Below, in pieces: positions 1 through 10,932 of a stretch of DNA of 64,000 bases (within the stretch, counting starts at the first letter, position 1; each line of letters opens with the position of its first letter). The stretch comes from Desmodesmus armatus (lineage: Eukaryota > Chlorophyta > Chlorophyceae > Sphaeropleales > Scenedesmaceae), in NCBI GenBank assembly GCA_007449985.2, contig VIIQ02000737.1, positions 62,001 to 126,000 on the forward strand, given 5' to 3'. Under the pieces are notes generated by a model. The model saw nothing but the letters and a program-made list of their open reading frames with translations. It ran no database searches and was not told the origin of the DNA. The position numbers and the translations under genes were made by a program.

Positions 1-1238
1 ATGGCCAGGATATTGCGTTGCTCCTGCGCAGCAGTGAAAAGCAGAAACTGGTTGTGCGGTGGAACGTCCCAGACACCAGGCTGTCTCTAAGACTGCTGCC
101 TTGCTCTCAAGTCAACTTGGCATGTGCGCAATGCAGCTTGGGCGCTCAGCACGCATCTTCAGCTCCTGTGCCGTTCCAGACAGGGGCTCACCTGAAAGGC
201 CTGCTCCACATGTTTGCTCGCCTCCAGCACCTGCAACATGAACATGCAAACACACACATGCAGTTGGCTGCTGACTGTTTGGTGCGGCTGGGACATGCAG
301 GGCGAGATTGCCTGCTGTGACGTAAGGTACCCCAGCAATATCGCCGGGGTTCATCAAGATGCTGATGTGCAGAGGAGACTGTGACGCATGATGGCCCTCA
401 GCAACAGCCAAATCTGTGACACAGCAGCGCGTAACAAGCACAGCTGCAGTGGGGCTGTCTGCCTGCTGCCTTGACACACCTCTCCCCCCAGGTCAGTGGC
501 CTGCTGCATGAAGGGCTTCAGGTTATCCTGCAGCAGCTTGTCATATGCTGCGATGCCGCCGCCACCAGCAGCAGCACCAGTGCTGACAGCACCTCCAGAG
601 GACCCATTTGCTGCAGCAGCATGCGCACCACCGCTGCTGGCACCGTTCGATGCGGCAACTGCTGCAGAGTGCCCAGGTGGAAGTGCAGTGCCTGCCTTGC
701 CAGCCAAGGATGCCTGCATAAACACAAGGACGGTTGAGCGATTACCGTTGGTTGCCAGCTGCACGGGTGTTGGGGTAGCGTTTTTTTGAAGCTGATACAC
801 CGTGTTCGTCTGACCGGGGGGAGCGAGGAGCGATAGCACAGTTTTGGGCAGCTCAGGGGGGGGGGGGTAGCAACTGGAATCTGGCCTGATCTGGCCTGAT
901 CTGCAGTAAAACAGTGCTGGGAGGGGGGGTGAGCAAGGAGCACTTTGGCCCCTGAACCATGCCCCCGGGGGGGAGCAACTCCATCCTTGACACAGACGAA
1001 CACGGTGTGTCAGCTTCAAAAAAACGTTTCCCTTGCCTCAATTTCAAGCAGGGCTCCTGAGGAGCCCTCCATGCTCACCTCGAAACGCAGAAGCCTTTCT
1101 GTGACCTGTTCCAGGCGGTTGATTGCCGTGTTCAACTCTGTTGGGCCCGTCTGCACAGTTGAGCAGTTGTAGGTCAGTTGGTGCTGCAGCTACTGCTGTG
1201 CTGCTGCACAAAAAACGAGCAGCTGTGCGTCGTACCAT
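1..1238 (-). CDS. CAP: Cyclase-associated protein (CAP/SRV2), N-terminal part, partial
   Basis: CAP proteins bind G-actin, recycle it from cofilin and in some lineages bind adenylyl cyclase; they act in the cytosol. Exons read on the minus strand: probable 1150-1079, then 713-480, 230-192 and 23-1, running off the window. The first gives an amphipathic helix (ELNTAINRLEQVTERLLRFE), as at the N-terminus of CAP. The second is an Ala/Gly/Ser linker followed by AYDKLLQDNLKPFMQQ, the start of the helical folded domain. The third gives VLEASKHVEQAFQ and the fourth EQRNILAM, matching the plant CAP helix order. All junctions are phase 0. The initiator is uncertain: an ATG at 1238-1236 is directly followed by a GT donor, so a one-codon first exon is possible. 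The actin-binding C-terminus lies outside the window. Confidence 0.75.
774..1023. repeat. Inverted repeat (foldback) in CAP intron 1
   Basis: About 33 bases at 780-812 recur in reverse complement at 991-1023 with one or two mismatches. The arms contain the runs TTTTTTTGAAGCTGATACAC and its complement. The roughly 180-base spacer holds G-runs and a doubled CTGGCCTGAT motif. The whole lies in the intron between CAP exons 1 and 2, so the transcript could fold into a long hairpin. It may be a small MITE-like element; no target-site duplication was identified. Confidence 0.6.
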
Positions 1239-1507
1239 AGCTACTGCGGTGTTATTCGGAGTCTGTGATTATGATTCACTGCATTCCGAGGCCGGTGAAA
1301 GCAAGTAGAGGCTGCAAAGAGGTGATCAACAAAACTGTAACCCCCACACTCGACTTGGCGCTGGACGGTGCAGCGAAGTTTTTGCTGGTGCAGCAAGAGT
1401 TGCCATATGGTCGGACAGTCGAGGGATACGTCCTGGCACGACTAGGGTACGGACTGGTAAACACACACAGTCACCTTGCATTTGAACCCACTGGTTGACC
1501 AACACAA

Positions 1508-1536
1508 TTACACAGAGTTGCCAAAACATCATTACA
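1508..1536 (-). terminator. Putative poly(A) signals of the proteasome gene
   Basis: Two TTACA motifs (TGTAA on the minus strand) lie at 1532-1536 and 1508-1512, within 60 bases downstream of the proteasome stop codon. TGTAA is the usual poly(A) signal in Chlamydomonadales. The gap 1239-1564 between the CAP 5' end and this gene shows nothing else recognisable. Confidence 0.5.
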
Positions 1537-1564
1537 ACCTCTGACTATTAGATTTGGCTGTTCT

Positions 1565-3808
1565 TCAGCTCTCCACGTCCATGGGGGCAGCGCCCTCTGC
1601 TCCGCCAGCTGCGTCGCCACCTGCTGCACCGCCTGCATCAGCACCACCACCACCGCCTGCTTCCTGCTCTGCTGCTGCCATGGGGGCGTCCTCTTCAGCC
1701 TTCAGCAGCTGCAGGAACAGGAACAACAATGCATAACATGCAGAGGGCAGTGGGCTCATGCACCTGCGCTGTAAGACAGCCATACCCAGCCTGGCAAGCT
1801 GTACCTTACCGGCACAGAACATGTACTGAAGCCAATTCACCCCTTCAAACATGACAGAACACCATGTAATGTGCCATGCCAGCTGACATCACAACACAAC
1901 ACTCACCGACACGTATGGCTCCACGTCATCGTCATCCAGCATCACGAAGGGTGCGCCTGCGCCCACGATTGCGATGCTGACGTTCTGCTTGGTGAGCTCC
2001 CCCTCGCTGAGTGTGGCTGCCAGGGCCTTGAGCCCGTGCTGCACCAGGTCCTCAAGGCTGGCGCTGGAGAAGGTCTCAAAGTGCTTCTCCAGGTACGTCT
2101 TGGCAGCCTGGCAAACAAGTGACAAGGAAAACAGGTGGAGGGAGAAAGGGGGGACAGAGTGAGCCAAAAGCCGGTGGGGCATGACTGTCTTGTACAGCCT
2201 GGCGGTGGGGGAGGTCTCACAGTGGTTCTCCAGGTGCGTCTTGGCAGCCTGGCGGACAAGTGACAAGGCGGACAGGTGGAGGGAGGAGGGACAGAGTGAG
2301 CCAAAAGCCCATGGGGCATGGCTGTAAGGCGGTGGGGAAAGTCTCAAAGTGCTTCTCCAGGTACGTCTTGGCAGCCTGGCGGATAAGTAACATGAAGAAC
2401 CAATGCCAGCAAAAAAGAGCGGCAGCGTGAGCGAGGGGGAAGGGGCATCATGGCTGTACAACTGGGGACGAGCTGGGCTTGCTGCAAGCACTGGATCTAC
2501 CCAAGGCAGGTAGCAGCTACTAGCTGTCGACACCTCTTGTTCAGCTGCCTGTAACTTCAAGGGCTGCATGCAGAGCGATAACCTGAGTTTGACCAGCTGG
2601 CACGCCCTTTGTTCTGAAGAACTGATCAACAGTACACACCTGTGAGCGTGCACCAATTGCCATTGCCTTGTACTCATAGTAGTTGCCGGATGGGCATGTG
2701 TTGTACAGGTGCGGGCCAGTCTTGTCGTAGCCACCGACCAGCATGCCCACACCGAAAGGCCGCTTCCAGGAGCGCTGTGTGCAGACCTGGTGCTTGTCTG
2801 CTACCTGACGCACCAGGCGGCCCACTGGCATGGGGGTCTCGTACACAAACCTGCAGGCAGCAAGAGCAATGTGAGCTGACACGCCACAGGGGATACTGCT
2901 GGCCAGCCGGCCGTCAACACCAGGGGCTGATGTCATCGGTGAAGCAGAGCAAAGAAACCTTGGGGGCACACAACTGCAACTGCTGCTCCTGTAGGAAAGC
3001 AGTGGAGGCATGGAGACTGCAGAGATACCAACAGTACATGACACAGGGAAACTGCAAGGAAACACTCATCAGCCTTACTGCCACGCAGTGACCCAGCAAA
3101 ATGCACAGCAGACACCTCTGCTGTCCAGGACGCCTCCGTGTGTGTGCCAGACAGCACCATGAACATAAAGAGCTGCTGCTGCCGCTGCTGCTACTGCAAT
3201 ACCTGTGGTTGATGCACTCGTTGCGCATGTACTTGCACAGCACACGACCGTCTGCTGTAAGTCCTGCGATGGCGATGCCCATGTGATCATCCACCTTGAA
3301 CATCTTGCGCTGGTAGGAGGACATGTCGTTCTGTGCACGCTTCAGCGTGGCCAGCACCGCATGCGTCTTGCTCTGCAGGCAAACAAGTAAACACCACCAC
3401 CAGCATGAGCACGCCGATGCTGACACTGCATGGGCTGACCACCGTTCTGTACTACAGGAGGTAGTACCTCCTTGGCTTAGGCTGCTGATGCTGCTGCGTG
3501 TATGCTGATGCGCATGCACTGTCGCATGTGCAGCAAAAACAATTGCTGTTCAGGCAACCTGGGGACTGCTGCTCCAGACAGGGAAGTTATTAGCTCACCA
3601 CAAGGCCCACTGCACAGCTGCCCTGCTTGACTGCCTCCATGGCATACTCCACTTGGAACAGGCGTCCTTGTGGACTCCATGTTGTGACATCAGTGTCATA
3701 CTGCAGCGCAAACACACCCGCATCAGCATCCCCTGAGTGACAACCTCATGCGCAGAAGCACTGTGATCAGCCAGACCACCCCACAGGCAGTACCTGATTC
3801 CGGAACAT
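1565..3808 (-). CDS. PAF1: 20S proteasome subunit alpha type-1 (alpha6, PAF1/PSMA1)
   Basis: A structural subunit of the alpha ring of the 20S proteasome, acting in cytosol and nucleus. Six exons: 3808-3794, 3700-3599, 3372-3203, 2850-2640, 2107-1907 and 1708-1565, giving 280 residues, near the family size. The start MFRNQ followed by [20 protein letters not shown] is the alpha-subunit signature that gates the pore. [34 protein letters not shown] and [19 protein letters not shown] follow in order, and they identify the alpha-1 type. The C-terminal exon adds an acidic, Gly/Ala-rich tail ending MDVES. The first coding exon is only 15 bases. Intron 4 holds tandem copies of the start of exon 5 (see repeat). 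It is head to head with the dehydrogenase gene at 4199. Confidence 0.93.
2085..2400 (-). repeat. Tandem copies of proteasome exon 5 5' edge with its acceptor
   Basis: The stretch around the exon 5 acceptor (GGCAGCCTGG core) occurs three times, starting at 2102 (the real exon), 2243 and 2370, spacing about 141 and 127 bases. Each copy keeps the acceptor AG and the codons for [12 protein letters not shown] or the variant [12 protein letters not shown]. From the second copy the frame stays open for 47 codons into the true exon, so its acceptor could give an in-frame insertion. Confidence 0.8.
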
Positions 3809-4198
3809 CCTGCCGGCCTACAGGGCACTGATCTTCGTCCCAGATATGGGTAGAGACCACTGGTCACGCTCTGGACGATGTGTGAGTTCGCTTCGCTGCT
3901 GGCTTGCAACACAAGAGGGCAGATCAAAACCTTACGCAACTGCTCTGCTGATGCCTGCACACGACCTTTGAACTAACGAGACGGCGCAACAACCACATGA
4001 ACCACTTTGCCGTTGGTGCTGCTCTGCTGTGGCAGAGTCAGACCTTGATCGAGGTTCAACGTTGACAAACTTTGGAGCACACTGACAGGCCTTTGGGAAG
4101 GACGGACAACTAGAAAGTCTGCTGTCAACGCTCATTGTCAAAGCACGTAACGCATTGTGGGCAAACCATACACAGCACAACCAACAAAGAGTGCAACC
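3809..4198. promoter_or_regulatory. Bidirectional promoter region, proteasome / acyl-CoA dehydrogenase
   Basis: These 390 bases separate the two divergent start codons and must hold both core promoters and 5' UTRs. No convincing TATA box was seen in either direction. Confidence 0.45.
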
Positions 4199-7100
4199 AT
4201 GCATTCCCTACGTGCTGCAGCCCGCATCTTGGGGCCCTCCCAGCAGTGGCTAACAGCCACATCTAGTGCTGCCAGACACATGTCCTTCGAGGCAGCAGGC
4301 GAGGACCCCTTGCTTGAGTTCAGGGAGAACGTGGGGCAGTTTGCCCAGTCAGTTATCGCACCACATGCAGAGGAGGTGGACAAAGCCAACGATTTCCCAA
4401 AATCAGTCAACCTCTGGAAAGAAATGGGAGACTTTGGACTCCTAGGTAGGCCAGCATCAGCCCTTGCTTGTGCTTTCAAATGCCACCACTCAGTCCAACC
4501 TGGCGCCAGGTCAGCATCAACTGTCGCATGGCCTGTGCAGGTATCACAGCTCCTGAGGAGTATGGAGGCCTCAACATGGGCTACAGAGCACACTGTATAG
4601 CGATGGAGGTACGATTTATTCAATTGTGATCAGCTGGTGTGCTGCTGCGAACACGCCCTCGGCACATGCTTCATATCGACTGGCAGTTGGTGTTTTAGTG
4701 GGTGGGGCAGCTGCAACAGACTGTTTACACGGGCACTATGTGATGATAACCTGATCCTCTAACGTTACAAGCAGCTTGCTGGCTGCCCCTCTCATACGGT
4801 ATGCCAAGCAGCAAATCTTTGCAGAGCCCACTCGTGCATCCCTCAATCACATGACACACACGCCCACTCTGCCAGGCCAGCCCTACACAAACGGCAGTAT
4901 CAACCCAGGTGTTGGCAGCGGCCTCACAGCATACATCATCACCTACTCACAATGCTTTGATTCTGCCACTGCATCTGCTGGCTGCCACAATGCTTTGATT
5001 CTGCCACTTGGTCTGCTGGCTGCCACAATGCTTTGATTCTGCCACTTGGTCTGCTGGCTGCCACAATGCTTTGATTCTGCCACTTGGTCTGCTGGCTGCA
5101 AAAAATCTGCTGGCTTCAGGAGCTGAGTCGTGCTTCAGGTTCAGTGGGCCTCAGCTACGGTGCCCACAGTAATCTATGTGTCAACCAGATCGTGCGCAAC
5201 GGCAACCAGCAGCAGAAGGAAAAGTACCTGCCCAAACTTATATCAGGCAAGCAAAACAGCAGGATCCTTCATAGTTTTTCAACAAGGCTGCCTTCTTGCT
5301 TCTGCCAGATGCTCGACTGCCTACTAGTGCGGAGGACTCCAACCAGTTGAAAGCAGCAGCAGAGAGATGTTGGGGCTGGTAGCAGCAGCTCGTATCAAGC
5401 TTGCAGCAGTGTGTGGACATCACCAGTTGCACCAACCTGATACTGGCAGTTGGTTTTACATGCAAGCACTTGTCATGTTGCCTGTGCTAGGCTGTATCAC
5501 TAGGCTGTACCGCTAGGCTGTACCGCCGCCCCCTGCCCCTGCTGACAGGGACACTCTCGGTTTCCCTCTTCCCCTGCCTGCTGCGGGTATCGTATGCTGC
5601 AACAAATTGTGTTTCCACAGGTGAACACATTGGGGCGCTGTCTATCAGTGAGCCGGGAGCAGGGTCTGATGCAGTCAGCATGCGCACCAGGGCTGAGCGC
5701 AAGGGGGACAGGTACATCCTCAACGGCACAAAGATGTGGTGCACAAACGGACCCAAGGTGAGGCACATGGCTGTACACTCACTAACATCACAGCGCACTA
5801 CAGTACAGTACATCACAGTACAATAAAGTACAGCACAGTTCAGTACAGCACAGCACAGTATAGTACAGTACAGTACAGTACAGTACAGTGATCGGGGACA
5901 TGGTCCTACTCCCAACAGTAGCCAGTGAGCATCGGGCACATGAGTCGTCCAGGCGCGCTTGCAGTACACAGAGGCTGACAGTCCGTCTAGGTTCGGATCA
6001 TGCCCCCCCCCCCCCCCCCCCCCCCCCCGCGCCCCCCTCGCTGTGCTGTGCTGTGCCTGGCCCTCACACCTACTCATCAACACCCCTTCTCACCCCTGTC
6101 ATCATCCCCAGGCCAGCACTGTAGTGGTGTATGCCAAGACCGCCCCTGACAAGGGTCCCCACGGCATCACTGCCTTTATCGTGGAGAAGGGCACCCAGGG
6201 TTTCAGGACTGCACAGAAGCTGGACAAGCTGGGTATGCGGGGCAGCGACACCTGCGAACTCATTTTCGAGGACTGTGAGGTGCGCACACAGAGATCATAT
6301 GCGTACATAGAGACTATGGACACTATATACTTTACAGTGAGACGGAGCACAAGCACGTCAGCGTGTGTATGTGCTTTGACACTGTGCAATGTTGTGATGT
6401 GGCTGTGCATTGTTGTGATGTGGAGCTCGCCTTTGGTGCACATGCGTGGTGTCATGGGGGACAGCCCAGCAACCAAAAGCAAGTCTTTCAGTGTGAGGAC
6501 AACGGCATGGTTGTTGCTCACGAACGAATGCCCTCTCTCACACAATGCACCTTCTCCTGTTGACCTGTTATCCAGGTGCCAGCAGAGAACGTGCTGGGTG
6601 GTGAGAACAACGGGGTGGCTGTGCTGATGAGTGGCCTTGACTATGAGCGCCTGGTGCTGGCATCAGGGCCAGTGGGGCTCATGCAGGCGGCACTGGACGT
6701 GGCGCTGCCGTACGCCACACAGCGCAAGCAGTTTGGCCAGGCCATCGGAAACTTCCAGGTGTGCTGGGGCCAGGCTGATGTCCCTGCTTGAGAGGCAGGG
6801 CAATCATGAACGTACGCGCTGTCTTGCGGTCTAGCAATTTACATGCGTCAGGAGACCATCGCCACCTCCATGCAGCCGTAACAGTTGGCATGAGTGCAGC
6901 CCAAATGTACAGGCACTATTATTATGGCCTCACGTTGTAGCAGGGACACCCTGAGGTAGTAGTGAATGCTGCCCCTTTTGCTGTTATATGCCGCAGTTGA
7001 TCCAAGGCAAGCTGGCGGACATGTACACCTCCTGCCAGGCCAGCAGGGCGTACGTGCACTGGGTGGCTACGCAGGCGGATGCAGGGCGCGCCACGCGGCA

Positions 7101-8537
7101 GGACTGTGCCAGTGTGATCCTGTACACAGCTGAGAGGGCCACGCAGGTCGCCCTGGATGCCATACAGGTCAGTCAGGGAAGTGATTGATTGTAAACACAG
7201 GGAAGTGGTTGTAAAAAATCACAAAGCGGGAGGGGACACGGGGGGTGGGGATTTGGGGGGCACAAAAGCATGCAGGTCGCCCTGGATGCCATACATGTCA
7301 GTTAAGGATGTGGTCGATGCAACCACAGCAGCGGAAGGGGACAGGTGGGAGGGGGCACACAAAAGCATGCAGGTCGCCCTGGATGCCATACAGGTCAGTC
7401 AGGAAAGCGGTTGTTGTAAACACAACAGCAGGAGGGGACACAGAGGGGTGGGCGCACAAAAGCATGCAAATTGCCCTGGATGCCATACAGGCTAGTCAGG
7501 GAAGTGGTTGACTACAATCACAACAGCGGGAGGGGACAGGCACGAGGGGGCACAAAAGCATGCAGGTCGAATGGATGGCATACATGTTGGGCAAGGGTTC
7601 AGGAATGTACGCTTACAGGTCAGCACAAGGAGGAAGATAAGGGAGATGGGAAAGGATGGCAGCGCCGTCAATGGCTGGGGCCTGTGAACATTCTGTCTTG
7701 CTGTGCGGCTACATCTGTAAGAGTAGTAGTAAGCAACGTCCAGAGCGGCAGGTGGTGGGACAGCTGGGCGCATGCAGTAATTGGATGTTCCACAGAACAT
7801 CGCCAGTTTGGGGAGCCAACAAATGGCTCATTGGGCATGCAAAGTGGTGAATCAATTGCCGGACAGGACGTGTGACAGTGCAGGCCATTTCAAGGCACAC
7901 AGTGACAGACTGTCTTCAGCGCTGCCGTTGCGGCTTGGACAGGGACATCTGGAATCACCTGCATGTTGCACGCGTGTTTCTGCTGCTGCTGCTGCTGCCG
8001 TGTCCACAGGTGCTGGGCGGCAACGGCTACGTGAATGACTACCCTACTGGCCGCATCCTGCGGGACGCTAAGCTGTACGAGATTGGAGCAGGTGTGTTGT
8101 GCAAGATGCAGCTGAATGCCTGCAGGTTGTGTTTGGAGGGAACGCGCACGTGGCGAGATTGCGCTTGGCAGCGGCAGCATGTCTGAGGTAACAGCAGCTG
8201 AGCGCTCAGGGCATTGAACTTTCGAGTACACTCCAGCTATGTCACATATGCATCAACATTGCGCACAACCTGCAGGAAAAAGGCATTACGTAGAGGCTAA
8301 GTTCTGGGAGATGTGGGTCCACCTGCTTCTCACCCCTGCATGCCCTGTTGTCTGTTGTCCCCCCCCCCCCCAAACCAGCACCACAGCAACATACACACAA
8401 GATACCCTGCAACCTTGTTGTCCATGCGCTGCCGCACCTGTTGCTGCACCTGTTGCTGTGCAGGCACCAGTGAAATCAGGCGCATGCTTATTGGCAGGGA
8501 GCTGTACAAGATGACAGAAGCATCCATGGGCAGCTGA
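4199..8537 (+). CDS. IVD: Isovaleryl-CoA dehydrogenase, mitochondrial
   Basis: A flavoenzyme of leucine breakdown: oxidises isovaleryl-CoA to 3-methylcrotonyl-CoA and passes electrons to ETF. Nine exons: 4199-4445, 4541-4608, 5120-5246, 5621-5757, 6112-6279, 6576-6758, 6997-7167, 8010-8091 and 8464-8537, giving 418 residues. The first 30 residues are basic and Ala/Ser-rich, as in a mitochondrial presequence. The FAD and substrate segments include [16 protein letters not shown] and [18 protein letters not shown]. Glu273 in [11 protein letters not shown] is in the position of the IVD catalytic base, which separates IVD from the short/medium-chain enzymes, where the base lies near the C-terminus. 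[20 protein letters not shown] and [15 protein letters not shown] close the protein. Intron 3 uses a GC donor (5247-5248). The start ATG at 4199 has a good context (CAACCATGC); translation upstream in frame would need a non-ATG start. Confidence 0.95.
4949..5110 (+). repeat. 38-base tandem repeat at the end of IVD intron 2
   Basis: Four near-identical units containing TGCTTTGATTCTGCCACTTG and ending TCTGCTGGCTGC lie directly before the acceptor. The last unit runs into TCTGCTGGCTTCAG, the true acceptor of exon 3, so the repeat appears to multiply the pre-acceptor sequence. Confidence 0.8.
5800..6028 (+). repeat. CAGTA microsatellite and C-tract in IVD intron 4
   Basis: 5800-5890 is an imperfect CAGTA/CAGCA repeat, and 6003-6028 is an almost pure C-run about 85 bases before the exon 5 acceptor. 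Confidence 0.85.
7147..7600 (+). repeat. Five tandem copies of IVD exon 7 3' edge with donor
   Basis: The last 21 bases of exon 7 (7147-7167, ending GATGCCATACAG before GTCAGT) recur at about 7276, 7373, 7470 and 7567, period 97-129 bases. The third copy keeps a perfect CAG/GTCAGT donor. The second has CAT/GTCAGT, the fourth CAG/GC, and the fifth is degraded. Between copies lies a GGGAGGGGACA-type G-rich spacer. Confidence 0.85.
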
Positions 8538-10196
8538 ACATGAACATGAAACGGGCAAGCCTCAGCACATGCATGCAGGGCAGCATGCAGCGTTTGGATG
8601 AGCAGGGTGATTCAATTAACATCAAGCGTTTGGCTGAGCTGAGCTGGGTTGTGCGCTGTCACAGTGAGTTCGGGCCCTGCAAGCTTGGCAGGTCGACAAC
8701 AGACGTCTGTTGCGCGACACCCAGCTTGCAGCCTGCCTTATCCAAACTGGGACCAGGCTGTGTGCGTCAGCAGAGGGGAGTGCATGTGCAGCCGCACAAG
8801 AGGGAGGGGGGTGTTAGTGAAACAGTTGCATCAACACCCACAGCCGGGTGTGTGAGGTTCATGCACAAGGCTCAATCCAAATTGGGCAGTTTTGAGCTTT
8901 TGTGGTGTGGACTTGTGTGGGTACCAAGGGTGCAGGTGCTGGCCTGCCTGCTAGCGCGCATTGTATAACATGACGCAGTGTACTTCTACTGTACAAGCTG
9001 TACTTTATGGTCTGCTGGGGGTTCTGCTGGGGGACGCGTATGTGTTTGTCAGGTCAGCGAGGTGTTGCCCTCAAACAGGGCTCGTGTGTTGTAGTAAGAT
9101 CGCAGAGGCTGAAGCTGCCGTGTCACAGGGCACGTGTGTGTTTGCTGGTGTGGAGTGGCCGTGCTGAGGCGCACCCCTGTGGGTGGGCCAAAGGCTGTCT
9201 GTGCTTCGGCAGCAGCATGTACTGCTGTATGTTTACAATGTTATGTGTACCATACTGCTGAGTGTTTGTGTACAAGCCGTGCTGGCTGCAGCTGGTGAAG
9301 GAGGCCTTGATGGTACATCACTGTAGCAGGTGTGCGGCTGTGAAGTGTTTTTGTCTGTAAAAAACAGCAGTGTGCATGCCCAAGGAACAGACCTCAGCAA
9401 TGCCATGAGGTTCGTTACAAGATCAAGGACCACCATGCACCATGCTCAGTTATGTTCATCCGCCAAGGCACCACCTTGCACTCCTAGCAAGTCGATGACA
9501 CATCAAATGGGGCCAAGACGAACTACGGCCCTAGCTACCAGCTGCACTATTCCAGGTGTCGCGTGAGGCTCACTGCCCCGTCAGGTGCAAGACAGGCCTG
9601 CAACACGTTCACATTACGTAATGTAAACAGGTATACCTGTTGGCATAAGCCACCTTCTGTGCTGTTACAAACCAGAACTGCCCATTTTGACCACTCACAC
9701 AACTGTCAATTCAATGGCAGTTAGGACTCCCCTTCAGTGGCGACCCCTCATTCATAACACATGTACATGCATTGCATGATCACTGTCAGGCCCATGCACA
9801 TCACACAGACGACAAGAAGCAATCACTTCTAGACTGGGCGGCACACAGCCACCTGCTGAAACACAGCTGCTGCTTAGCAGCACTTCATTCACTACTGCAT
9901 GCTCTGAGTGTCCAGACAGGTGTGCTGTTGACAACAGTCAGGAGGGCTGTACACGTGCAAACCACAAGTGCTTGAAAGGTGAAACAGGCCACCCATAGCA
10001 GCAGTCAGCAAGCATCCCACTGCTGAATGTACATCACCATCACTGCATAGAAGTCTCTGTGGAAGTTTGGTCGGCTAAGCACGTGCTGTTCTTGAAGCTG
10101 CATCACAACTGCACTGTACCACGCTGCGTATTTACCCCGAACAAGCATCTTAGAGAACGATTGATGCCAGACACTGCTGATTAAAGCAGGGCGAAT
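8538..10196. other. Intergenic: IVD 3' region with TGTAA and paired palindromes
   Basis: A TGTAA at 9356-9360 is the first downstream of the IVD stop and would give a 3' UTR of about 820 bases. Two perfect 14-base palindromes, ACATTACGTAATGT (9611-9624) and ACAGGTATACCTGT (9627-9640), stand two bases apart. No coding potential recognised. Confidence 0.5.
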
Positions 10197-10538
10197 TCAG
10201 CAGGGCATGAATGTGCAGCGCAGGCTGGTGCTGAGGTGCCGCCGTGCGCCCCCACTGGAGCCATTGCTTGTGCTGGTGTGCACAGGGATATGGCGCTTCA
10301 GCGACGTCACTCCTGACTCAGTGAGCTTTATAGTTGCTGGAGGAGGCCCTACGGGCAATGGGCACGGCTCATTTGGCAGCTGTGGGGTGCTCTGGCAGAG
10401 GCAGCTGTCACTGATGACCACCAGAATTGCGAGAAGCAGGACCACGCTCCGCGCCGGGACGCCACGAAACATTACAGCCAACAGTATGAATGTTGCAATG
10501 AGATTACTGAATGCGTCAGTCGCAGCACAACACGCCAC
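10197..10538 (-). CDS. Hypothetical short protein with hydrophobic N-terminus
   Basis: An ATG-started frame of 113 residues. Residues 10-50 hold two hydrophobic stretches (NLIATFILLAVMF and SVVLLLAILVVISDSCLCQ), as in a signal anchor, followed by a Pro-rich segment and a basic Ser/Arg C-terminus. No homologue is recognised, no intron or nearby TGTAA supports it, and it could be chance. Confidence 0.2.
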   Translation of the reverse strand: MACCAATDAFSNLIATFILLAVMFRGVPARSVVLLLAILVVISDSCLCQSTPQLPNEPCPLPVGPPPATIKLTESGVTSLKRHIPVHTSTSNGSSGGARRHLSTSLRCTFMPC

Positions 10539-10932
10539 GGGAGTCCAAGGATTTTTGGAGCAGATAGTGATGCTGACGGCTTGTAGGAAGGCGCACTGGA
10601 ACCGTTGTGGAGATTTGTACTTGACTGTTGGTCTCAGCGTACCTTGGGTTGTAGCCGTGTAGGGTGAGATGGGGTTACGTAACTAATACGGTGGGCCCTG
10701 AACCCTGCAAAAAAACCATACACAAGAAGCTCAGAAGCCTCAGATCCTTTATGCTGATGCCACCACACGCACGTACTCAACCTGGTCACACAACCCCAGC
10801 CTCAGATCAATCGCCCAGAAGAGTACGGTACTGCAGTAGTACCCGTACACCCTTTGCTTTCCCCGTTTGCCCTGGACATCTCCACAGCATCACAACTGGA
10901 CCCAAGGGTCTCAACCACCTGTCTCAAACACT
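10539..10932. other. Intergenic, upstream of the F420-type oxidoreductase
   Basis: About 390 bases with no recognised gene or core promoter element. Confidence 0.4.

Noticed and set aside
7141..7600. CRISPR-like array of evenly spaced repeats
   Set aside because: Units are copies of an exon end with its donor, differ from each other, and the spacers are also repeated; this is a nuclear eukaryotic gene.
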